From the NCBI GenBank assembly GCA_900754495.1, contig CAAEDC010000169.1, positions 1 through 13,010 of the forward strand: a stretch of 13,010 nt of DNA, in the 5' to 3' direction. The DNA comes from Eggerthellaceae bacterium. Lineage in GTDB: Bacteria > Actinomycetota > Coriobacteriia > Coriobacteriales > Eggerthellaceae. The position numbers were made by a program, and so were the translations under genes. This document shows positions 1 to 5,239 of the stretch, in pieces; positions within the stretch are counted from its first letter, which is position 1, and the number at the start of each line of letters is the position of its first letter. The notes beneath the pieces are model-generated. The model saw only the letters and a list, made by a program, of their open reading frames with translations. It was not told where the DNA came from and ran no database searches.

Positions 1-1
1 C

Positions 2-760
2 GCCTACGAGCTCACCATCCGCATCCCCGAGGAGCACCGCCGGCACTTCGGGGGCAAGAAGAAGCTCACCCGGGTGGTGTTCGCCCTCAACAAGAAGGTG
101 GACCTGCGCGGACAGGTGAAGGCGTTCGAGGAGGAGAAGAACGCCGCCCTCGCCCTCGCGCTCGAGCGCGAGGGGGGCGGCGGGCTCGACGCGGCGGCGT
201 GGGCGGCGATGCCCTTCGGCGAGTACGCGGAGAGGTACGTCGACAGGCGCGCCGGCGCCATCTCGGCGGCGACGGTCGCGAACGAGCGGCGCTACCTGGA
301 GTACGCCAAGGCGACCATCGGGGCGATCCCCCTGAAGGAGCTCGTCGCGGAGGACGTCGAGCGCTGCGTGCTCGCCGTGCCCCGGCTCTCCCGGGAGTGG
401 GCCGAGGAGAAGAGGCGGATCCTTGACGAGATGGGCCTCGTCCTCAGGAGCTCCACGCCGCTTCTGGGCGAGGCGGGCAACCCCTGGGGCTACAACTCGT
501 TCAAGAAGAGGTGGAACGCGTTCGTCCGGAAGGCGGGGTTCGCCGGCACGCGGCCCTACGCCCTGCGCCATACGTTCGCCACCATCAACCTCGCCCGCGG
601 GGAGAACATCAAGACGGTCTCGGTGCTGCTCGGCCACGCGGACGCCTCCTACACGCTCGACCTATACGTCGGCTTCATACCGTCGACCACCCGGGGGCTC
701 GGCAACCGATACGTGGGCGGCATCGCGCCGAAGCTCATCGAAAGGGCGAAGGCCGCGTAG
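2..760 (+). CDS. Tyrosine-family site-specific integrase, 5' end outside window, probable internal deletion
   Basis: The frame is open from the window edge, so the true start is upstream; 252 residues are visible. The order is an arm-type DNA-binding N-terminus (about residues 1-60), part of a core-binding helical domain (about 65-135), then the C-terminal half of the catalytic domain. Seen directly: the second active-site arginine in the box YALRHTFAT (R189, with Tyr at 186 where the family usually has His), LLGH with H212, and the nucleophile Y222 in LDLY, all at normal spacing. The stretch that should carry the first catalytic Arg (TGLRRGE-like) and the beta-hairpin Lys is not found: core-binding sequence passes almost directly into the segment just before box II. 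About 100 or more residues seem missing, so catalytic activity is doubtful. It lies 71 bp upstream of a tRNA-Gly half, the usual place for an integrase beside its att site. Family call is firm; loss of function is inferred. Confidence 0.85.
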   Translation, partial: AYELTIRIPEEHRRHFGGKKKLTRVVFALNKKVDLRGQVKAFEEEKNAALALALEREGGGGLDAAAWAAMPFGEYAERYVDRRAGAISAATVANERRYLEYAKATIGAIPLKELVAEDVERCVLAVPRLSREWAEEKRRILDEMGLVLRSSTPLLGEAGNPWGYNSFKKRWNAFVRKAGFAGTRPYALRHTFATINLARGENIKTVSVLLGHADASYTLDLYVGFIPSTTRGLGNRYVGGIAPKLIERAKAA

Positions 761-810
761 GCGCGCCAAAAGAGAAGGGAGATTTCAGATTATGCAGAGG
801 GATAATGCGC

Positions 811-816
811 TATACT
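811..816 (+). promoter_or_regulatory. Likely -10 box of the tRNA-Gly promoter
   Basis: TATACT lies 15 bp upstream of the first base of the tRNA-Gly half. This spot is AT-rich in a GC-rich surround. No good -35 hexamer is visible at 17 bp; GATAAT at 801-806 is an alternative -10. It suggests the tRNA promoter came along with the 5' half of the gene. Confidence 0.4.
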
Positions 817-831
817 ATCATTCGCTGATTT

Positions 832-868
832 GCGGGCGTGGTTCAATGGTAGAACTTGAGCTTCCCAA
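832..868 (+). tRNA. 5' half of tRNA-Gly (anticodon CCC): truncated gene, putative attachment-site junction
   Basis: Reading from 832: acceptor strand GCGGGCG (832-838), D arm GTTC-AATGGTA-GAAC (841-855), anticodon 5' strand TGAGC (857-861) and loop TTCCCAA (862-868) with CCC at the anticodon. The next bases (TGTTTTGGC) cannot pair with TGAGC, and no T arm or acceptor 3' strand follows. Homology to tRNA-Gly therefore stops exactly at the end of the anticodon loop. Tyrosine recombinases often use anticodon-loop sequence of tRNA genes as crossover core, and an integrase ends just upstream. I infer an attL, attR or attP junction. It could also be a relic of an earlier insertion. It is not a complete tRNA as it stands. 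Confidence 0.7.
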
Positions 869-1185
869 TGTTTTGGCTGACACGTTCCGCTAACTTCCCT
901 TGCAAACCATTTTTTAGATAATCCCACGTCAAAGGGCTTTTCTCTATTCATTCGCCCTCGTCGGCAAGGGTTTGGGAAACGGAAGAAACACTGGAAAATC
1001 CAGTTCCGTTCCCGCGTTTTCAGACCGCGTATCCCGCATGGGGACGGACGTTCCCGAAGGCGGTACGCGGTCGCGCGGGGACCCGCCGAAGACCCCGGGG
1101 CGCCAGAGCCCTGCTCCCCGACTGCGATCCCGAATCCCACCTGACCTCCCGAGACGCGGCCTTGCCGCAGATGGGAGGAAGCAAG
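869..1185. other. Non-coding stretch between the tRNA half and parA
   Basis: No convincing gene is seen. The first 120 bp are AT-rich, with a T run at 910-915 and a weak GATAAT at 917-922 that lacks a well-spaced -35. A bulged stem-loop lies at 974-1013. The rest is GC-rich leader sequence up to the parA ribosome site GGAGGAA (1174-1180). The parA promoter and perhaps a partition site should lie here, but I cannot name them. Confidence 0.4.
974..1013. repeat. Bulged stem-loop upstream of parA
   Basis: Outer arms GGGAAACGGA (974-983) and TCCGTTCCC (1005-1013) pair with one bulged A. Inner arms ACTGGA (990-995) and TCCAGT (999-1004) close on a 3-nt AAA loop, with an unpaired AGAAAC on the left side only. 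GCGTTTTC follows. It could be a terminator for leftward or rightward transcripts, an operator, or a ParB site for the operon that starts 170 bp downstream. Confidence 0.45.
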
Positions 1186-1968
1186 ATGACATGCAGGACG
1201 ATAGCCGTCGCCAACCAGAAGGGAGGGACGGCGAAGACCGCCACGGCGCTCAGCCTCGGCGCCGCGCTCGCGAGGGCGGGCAGCCGCGTACTGCTCGTCG
1301 ACGCCGACCCGCAAGGCGACCTGACCAAGTCGCTCGGGTGGAGGGACCCCGACTCGCTGCAGACGACCCTCGCCACGCACCTCGCGGCCGCGATGGAGGG
1401 CCCGGACGGCGACCCCGCGGCGGGGATGCTCCGACACGGCGAGGGCGTCGACCTCATGCCCTCCAACATCGAGCTCGCCGCCATGGAGATGGCGGTGTTC
1501 ATGGCGATGTCCCGCGAGCGGGTGATGGGCGCATGGCTCGCGCCCATCAAGTCGGACTACGACTACGTCATCGTCGACTGCGCGCCCACCCTGGGAATAA
1601 TCCCCATCAACGCACTGGCCGCCGCGGACAGCGTCCTCATCCCGGTCTCCGCCGAGTACCTCCCGGCATCCGGCATGACCGGCCTCCTGAAGACCGTCGC
1701 GCGGGTCAGGAGGCAGATAAACCCCGCCCTCTCCGTCGAGGGCATCCTCGTGACGCTCTACGACTCCCGCAACAACCTCGCCAGGGACGTCGAGCGCGCC
1801 GTCAGAGGCCAGTACGGGAAGGCGTACCGCGTCTTCGAGACCGTGGTGCCCCGCGCCGTCTCCGCCGCGGAGGCGGCCGCTGCGGGTGAAAGCGTATTCG
1901 CATACGACCCCGATGGCAAGGTCGCCGCGTCGTTCTCCCGCCTCGCGGAGGAGGTGCGCCGTGGCTAG
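1186..1968 (+). CDS. parA: ParA/Soj-family partition ATPase
   Basis: A 260-residue ParA, the usual length for small chromosomal or element-borne members. The deviant Walker A is at residues 12-18, KGGTAKT; the usual KGGxGKT has Gly where this protein has Ala16, while the signature Lys12 and the P-loop Lys17 are kept. Walker A' is VLLVDADPQGD (35-45) and Walker B is YVIVDCAP with D131. The family forms ATP-dependent dimers that bind DNA non-specifically and move ParB-bound copies apart before division. I chose ATG 1186 because GGAGGAA sits 5 bp upstream and the product begins at the expected MxxxTIAVANQKGG; an upstream TTG (1162) in frame has no comparable site. The stop overlaps the parB start by 8 bp, so the two are translationally coupled. 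Confidence 0.95.
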   Translation: MTCRTIAVANQKGGTAKTATALSLGAALARAGSRVLLVDADPQGDLTKSLGWRDPDSLQTTLATHLAAAMEGPDGDPAAGMLRHGEGVDLMPSNIELAAMEMAVFMAMSRERVMGAWLAPIKSDYDYVIVDCAPTLGIIPINALAAADSVLIPVSAEYLPASGMTGLLKTVARVRRQINPALSVEGILVTLYDSRNNLARDVERAVRGQYGKAYRVFETVVPRAVSAAEAAAAGESVFAYDPDGKVAASFSRLAEEVRRG

Positions 1969-2923
1969 GAGGAGGGCGGCGGTGCCGCTGCCGAGCATCG
2001 ACGACCTGTTCACGTCCCAGGAGGAGCGCGACTCCGCGGCGGCCGGGTCCGTGGCGTCGGTCCCGCTCGGCCTCATCGACCCGTTCCCGAACCATCCGTT
2101 CCGAGTCGCCGAAGACGATGAGATGGAGGCGCTCGCCGAGAGCGTCGCGGAGAACGGCGTGCTCGTCCCCCTGACCGTGGTCCCGGGAGAGGGCGGCAGG
2201 TACACGCTCGTGAGCGGACACCGCCGCAAGCGCGCCGCCGAGCTCGCCGGCCTCGCGGAGGTTCCGTGCCTCGTGAGGGAGATGACGGAGGACGAGGCCG
2301 TCATCGCCATGGTCGACTCCAACCTGCAGCGCGAGAGCATCCTTCCGAGCGAGCGCGCCTTCGCGTACTCCATGAGGCTCGAGGCGATGCGGCGCCAGGG
2401 AGAGCGCACCGATCTGACTTGTGTTCAAAGTGAACACAAGTTGAAGGGCAGGAAGTCCAGGGACGTCCTCGCTGAGGAGCTCGGCGTGAGCAGCGGCAAA
2501 GTGAGGCGCTACATCAGGCTCACCCACCTCGTCCCGGGGATACTCGACCTCGTGGACGAAGGGCGCATGCGGATGCTCCCCGCCGTCGAGGTCAGCTACC
2601 TCTCGCGGCGCGAGCAGGAGACGCTCCTCGACGCGATGCGGGAGAACGCCTGCACCCCGTCCCACTCGCAGGCCCTGAAGATGAAGCGCTTTTCGCAGGA
2701 GGGCGAGCTCGGCGAGGCCCTCATCCGCTCGATCATGGAGGAGGAGAAGCCGAACCAGGTCGAGTCGTTCAGGATCCCGAAGAGGAGCATCGCGCGGTTC
2801 TTCAGGCCGTCGGCGAGCCGCGAGGAGGTCGAGGCCCGCGTCGTGCGCGCCCTCGAGCTGCTCGAGCAGGCCGAGCGCAAGCGCGCCGCCTGGGGGAAGG
2901 GAGGGAACCCGTGGGCAATGTGA
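1961..2923 (+). CDS. parB: ParB/Spo0J-family partition protein
   Basis: A 320-residue protein. GTG 1961 is preferred over the longer frame beginning at 1886 because GGAGGAGG (1948-1955) lies 5 bp upstream and the overlap with parA is only 8 bp. The ParB N-terminal domain runs from about residue 34 (LIDPFPNHPFR) through the CTP-binding/clamp box GHRRKRAAE (86-94, where GERR is commoner) to NLQRESILPSERA. A helix-turn-helix follows at about 165-190 (SRDVLAEELGVSSGKVRRYI), then a helical tail for dimerization. It should bind a parS-like site and work with the ParA encoded just upstream. A perfect 25-bp inverted repeat is embedded at codons 153-161, between the N-terminal domain and the HTH. The stop overlaps the start of rep by 13 bp. 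Confidence 0.93.
   Translation: MARRRAAVPLPSIDDLFTSQEERDSAAAGSVASVPLGLIDPFPNHPFRVAEDDEMEALAESVAENGVLVPLTVVPGEGGRYTLVSGHRRKRAAELAGLAEVPCLVREMTEDEAVIAMVDSNLQRESILPSERAFAYSMRLEAMRRQGERTDLTCVQSEHKLKGRKSRDVLAEELGVSSGKVRRYIRLTHLVPGILDLVDEGRMRMLPAVEVSYLSRREQETLLDAMRENACTPSHSQALKMKRFSQEGELGEALIRSIMEEEKPNQVESFRIPKRSIARFFRPSASREEVEARVVRALELLEQAERKRAAWGKGGNPWAM
2417..2441. repeat. Perfect palindrome inside parB, possible ParB-binding site
   Basis: Arms ACTTGTGTTCA (2417-2427) and TGAACACAAGT (2431-2441) are exact reverse complements around AAG. The site is AT-rich compared with the surrounding coding sequence. The core TGTTC..GAACA recalls the half-sites of chromosomal parS (TGTTTC/GAAACA), but the spacing differs. 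It may be a parS-like or operator site; a purely coding cause is possible, since the codons fall in a segment linking two ParB domains. Confidence 0.5.
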
Positions 2924-4101
2924 TCCACAGGGGCAAGGGCTCCTTCACCCACGTCGAGAACACGGTGTTCTTCGACCGCGAGCTGTCGCTCAAGGCGAAG
3001 GGCATCTACTGCCAGATCCGCTCGCTCGAGGGCAATCCCGAATGGGTCTTCACCATCCGGGGGTTCGCCTCGCTCGTGAAGGACGGCGTCGACTCGGTGT
3101 CGGCCGGCATCAGGGAGCTCGAGTCGGCGGGCTACATTATCCGCGCCCGCAAGCGCGGGGAGGCGGGCAGGTTCCTCAAGGCCGAGGAGGCCACCTGGAT
3201 CACGCTCGACGACCCCGCGATGCACGACGCCGTGGCCGAGGAGCTGCGCGCGGAGGGTTTCGCGATCCTCTCCGAGTTCGTCCGCAAGGACCGCGCCCTG
3301 AAGGCGCGCGATGCCGCGGAGGAAGGCTGCGGCGCCGAGAAAGCCCAGGTTGTCCCCAGAACGGGAAAATCCGTATCTGGTCCGGCCACATCCGGGAAAG
3401 CCACATCCGGAAAACCCAGATCTGGAGAACCCGGCGCTATTAATTACTCATGGGATAAAGCCCCTGAATCCAATCAACAGCCCCTCTCCTCCTCCCCGCG
3501 GGAAGCCGGGGGCGAGGGAGGCGGCGGCTTCGAGCCCTACAGGAGAGGCGAGTTCCCCGAGGAGTTCGAGAGGCTCTGCGCGATGTCGGTCAAGCCCGTC
3601 GCCTCCCTCAGGTTCAAGAGGTCCTGCCTCGCAGTTTGGGAGAAGAGGGTCGCTGAGGGCTACCTGCCAGGCCAGATCGCGGACGCCTACGCCGCATACG
3701 CCGAGAGCTACCGCGCTCGCAACGGCGACGACGGCCGGCTCGCGAAGAACCTGGCGAGGTGGCTCGAGGGCGACGACGGCCTGCCCGTGTGGTCGGACGA
3801 ACCCATACCTCCGGACGCCCTGGGCTGCGACGGGGAGCCCCTCGACATGGAGGGCCTCGCGAAGGCGGACCCGGGGTTCGCGAAGCTCTGGCGCAGGGTC
3901 GCCGCGCGGCGCAGCGTGATCCTGTCGCTGCTCTACGACCGCAAGCCCGGGGCGTCGAGGGAGGAGTTAGAGGCGGAATGCGAGGCAGACGAGGCGCTCG
4001 CAAGGCACATGGAGGCGTGCGAGGAGCGCTACGGGCGCTACCTCGCCCTGTGCGACTCGATGGAGGGCGGCACAGCCGCGGGAAGGAGGGCCGCGTCGTG
4101 A
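2911..4101 (+). CDS. Winged-helix replication-initiator-like protein (Rep)
   Basis: A 396-residue protein. The N-terminal domain (about 1-110) has the pattern of element-borne initiators: ENTVFFDRELSLKAKGIYCQIRSLEG, then FTIRGFASLVKDGVDSVSAGIRELESAGYI, a winged helix ending at about residue 75. A low-complexity linker (about 145-205) holds four copies of a five-residue SG-containing repeat and an AT-rich stretch. A C-terminal helical domain follows (from about 210: EFERLCAMSVKP... AKNLARWLEG), plausibly a replisome-contact domain. The start GTG 2911 is preceded by GGGAGGG and overlaps parB by 13 bp, making it the third gene of parA-parB-rep. In this arrangement on Gram-positive mobile elements it is thought to start replication of the circular form. 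No RepA_N or rolling-circle catalytic motif is seen, so the exact mechanism is inferred. Confidence 0.75.
   Translation: MGNVIHRGKGSFTHVENTVFFDRELSLKAKGIYCQIRSLEGNPEWVFTIRGFASLVKDGVDSVSAGIRELESAGYIIRARKRGEAGRFLKAEEATWITLDDPAMHDAVAEELRAEGFAILSEFVRKDRALKARDAAEEGCGAEKAQVVPRTGKSVSGPATSGKATSGKPRSGEPGAINYSWDKAPESNQQPLSSSPREAGGEGGGGFEPYRRGEFPEEFERLCAMSVKPVASLRFKRSCLAVWEKRVAEGYLPGQIADAYAAYAESYRARNGDDGRLAKNLARWLEGDDGLPVWSDEPIPPDALGCDGEPLDMEGLAKADPGFAKLWRRVAARRSVILSLLYDRKPGASREELEAECEADEALARHMEACEERYGRYLALCDSMEGGTAAGRRAAS
3373..3432. repeat. Four 15-bp tandem repeats within the rep linker
   Basis: In-frame units begin at 3373, 3388, 3403 and 3418. The middle two are near identical (ACATCCGGGAAAGCC and ACATCCGGAAAACCC); the first and last are degenerate. 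They encode VSGPA, TSGKA, TSGKP and RSGEP. An AT-rich block (TATTAATTACT) follows at 3438-3448. They may only be a flexible protein linker, but repeats beside an AT-rich block inside a rep gene also resemble the internal origins of some theta plasmids. Confidence 0.6.
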
Positions 4102-4157
4102 GGATCGCCGTGCGCTTCGCCCGATGGCTCTTCAGGGCCGTATTCAGGTTCATGTAA
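4098..4157 (+). CDS. Possible 19-residue cationic amphipathic peptide
   Basis: The GTG start overlaps the rep stop in a GTGA junction, and GGAAGGAGGG (4081-4090) lies 7 bp upstream, as good a ribosome site as any in the window. The product MRIAVRFARWLFRAVFRFM has five arginines alternating with hydrophobic and aromatic residues and no acidic residue, so it could form an amphipathic membrane-active helix. Small membrane peptides are common next to rep genes on Gram-positive elements. No family is recognised. It could be a small toxin, a membrane regulator, or an untranslated accident, though the coupled start argues for translation. Confidence 0.45.
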   Translation: MRIAVRFARWLFRAVFRFM

Positions 4158-4165
4158 AAGCCCCG

Positions 4166-4191
4166 CCGGCCGCCTCCCGACCGTGGGCCGG
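4166..4191 (+). terminator. GC-rich hairpin after the par-rep operon
   Basis: CCGGCC (4166-4171) and GGCCGG (4186-4191) pair across a 14-nt loop just after the last frame of the operon. There is no T tract, so if it ends transcription it is weak or factor-assisted. Confidence 0.3.
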
Positions 4192-4239
4192 AACAGCGCC
4201 CGCCTCGCGGATTTTCCGTAGGGACGGGAGGGCTGCGCT

Positions 4240-4245
4240 TATAAT
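4240..4245 (+). promoter_or_regulatory. Consensus -10 box ahead of the nested inverted repeat
   Basis: TATAAT lies in a GC-rich surround and places transcription start at about 4251-4252, exactly where the outer arm of the inverted repeat begins. No convincing -35 is seen at 17 bp. It would drive a structured RNA and possibly the gene at 4423. Confidence 0.5.
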
Positions 4246-4251
4246 GAGACG

Positions 4252-4342
4252 GTCACGCTAACTGAATATTCGTACGCCAAATACCGGACAGAGGGGCATC
4301 TGCCGTTTTGGGTATTTGGCGTACATTTCCCGACAGCGTGAC
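4252..4342 (+). repeat. 91-bp nested inverted repeat, candidate structured RNA or cruciform site
   Basis: Outer arms GTCACGCT (4252-4259) and AGCGTGAC (4335-4342) are perfect. Inner arms GTACGCCAAATACC (4272-4285) and GGTATTTGGCGTAC (4311-4324) are a perfect 14 bp. The interior (4286-4310) can form a small extra stem. Twelve and ten unpaired bases separate outer and inner arms. As RNA it would fold into one long interrupted hairpin starting at the predicted transcription start. Possible roles are a small RNA controlling rep, the 5' leader of the 4423 gene, a single-strand replication origin, or a recombination site. The sequence shows the structure, not the role. Confidence 0.6.
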
Positions 4343-4422
4343 AACTGAGGTGGATGCCTCTCTCTCTTCATGCCCCTGAGGCCTCCTTCCCTCGGTGACG
4401 AGCGCCTAGGAAAGGACGCCCT

Positions 4423-4632
4423 ATGAAAGGCACCCCATTGAACACCCTACCCAAAGAATCCGTCGACGCAATCGTGCGCTCGACCGAGCGTATCGAAGGC
4501 GCGGCGTCGATCCTCGCGATGCTCGAGGAGAAGGCGGACGGGGGGCGCGTGACCCCGTCGGAGATAGCCGCCGTGAGGTGCGTGCTCGAGAGCTGCGCGG
4601 CGGAGCTGGATGGCGCCTGGGCGGAGGCGTGA
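4423..4632 (+). CDS. Small hypothetical protein, 69 residues
   Basis: ATG 4423 follows AGGAAAGGA (4408-4416) by 6 bp and codon use is GC-rich like its neighbours, which supports a real gene. The product is acidic and mostly helical, starting MKGTPLNTLPKESVDAIVRS and ending near ELDGAWAEA, with no membrane segment or recognised motif. It stands alone between two non-coding stretches, 80 bp after the nested inverted repeat, and may share that promoter. Its place after parA-parB-rep suggests an element-maintenance or regulatory role, but this is only context. Confidence 0.6.
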   Translation: MKGTPLNTLPKESVDAIVRSTERIEGAASILAMLEEKADGGRVTPSEIAAVRCVLESCAAELDGAWAEA

Positions 4633-4792
4633 AAACGAGAATCTTTCCCTGTGGCCTAAACGCCGCTTTTCCGGTCTCTGCAGGATTTCCGCGCGGCGGC
4701 CTCGCGGATGCTCGGCGGAACCGTTCCGGATAATTTGACGAATGCGAAACAGCATCTCACCTGCGGTTGTCTGTTCCTTTAGGAATAAATAG

Positions 4793-4822
4793 CCGGATAA
4801 ATCCGGATTAAGTCGGATATAT
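4793..4822 (+). repeat. Three tandem 10-bp iteron-like repeats
   Basis: CCGGATAAAT, CCGGATTAAG and TCGGATATAT lie end to end. A truncated copy CGGAC follows, an inverted TTATCCGA is at 4833-4840, and TCCGGATAAT occurs 60 bp upstream (4725-4734). Ten bases is one helical turn, as expected for a repeated protein-binding site such as rep iterons or an operator. Confidence 0.45.
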
Positions 4823-4909
4823 CGGACGGCAGTTATCCGAGGCCCATCCCCGCTTGTCGCCCTTGGGCTCGCTGCAAGCCGCCGCGCACAGGTGGGACAC
4901 CGGCCTTCG

Positions 4910-4934
4910 ATCGGCTTCTTGCTATGAAGCCGAT
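4910..4934. repeat. Perfect 9-bp hairpin
   Basis: ATCGGCTTC (4910-4918) and GAAGCCGAT (4926-4934) enclose the loop TTGCTAT. No T tract follows on + (TGGAGC), so it is not a typical terminator. It may be a regulatory or processing structure in an otherwise gene-free stretch. Confidence 0.45.
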
Positions 4935-5153
4935 TGGAGCGCCGCATCCGAAATCAGGCGGCCCTTTTGTGCGCGGTCGAGCGCCAAGCGTCTTCGAACG
5001 GCAAGAAACTCTTTGCATTAAGGATTTGGCGCAGCCCTTGTCGGCGATGCGCCCCAAAAGGCGCTGTGGCGCAGATTGGGTCTGGCGCGCTCAGGCCCAT
5101 CCCCTTAGGCGCCTGCTTCCTCAAAGTGCGCGTTGGATGAAAACCTCCATTGC

Positions 5154-5203
5154 AACAGGACAAGTCTTATAATTATCGGGACATGTCTCGATAATGTTCC
5201 ATT
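5154..5203. promoter_or_regulatory. Operator and promoter of the AlbA_2 gene
   Basis: Four related 9-bp half-sites: AACAGGACA (5154), ATCGGGACA (5175), TGTCTCGAT (5184, inverted) and a weak TGTTCCATT (5195, inverted). The middle two form an 18-bp palindrome with one mismatch. A consensus -10, TATAAT (5168-5173), lies between the first and second half-sites, so a bound protein would block the promoter. The same layout occurs after the gene at 6950-6998. A further TCAGGACA is at 5205-5212. Autoregulation by the encoded protein is inferred. Confidence 0.65.
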
Positions 5204-5239
5204 GTCAGGACACCGCCGCACTCTTATCGAAGGACGTCT

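Larger units (their letters stand above)
4633..5239. other. 607-bp stretch without a supported gene
   Basis: Short frames exist on both strands (for example 4924-5172 on + and 4833-5057 on -) but have no ribosome site, mixed codon use and no recognisable product. The composition is more AT-rich than the neighbouring genes. It holds iteron-like repeats (4793-4822), a clear hairpin (4910-4934), a short GCGCC/GGCGC hairpin (5049-5064) and, at its right end, the operator of the AlbA_2 gene. It may be a decayed gene or an origin-type region. Confidence 0.5.

Noticed and set aside
790..2409. A 539-codon open frame on the minus strand
   Set aside because: It runs antisense across parA and parB, is rich in Arg, Gly and His as expected for the shadow of GC-rich genes, and has no motif.
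3373..3432. A short CRISPR array
   Set aside because: Units are 15 bp, contiguous without spacers and in frame with rep.
4924..5172. A possible small gene of 82 codons
   Set aside because: No ribosome site, overlapping equally open frames on both strands, and it runs into the promoter of the AlbA_2 gene.
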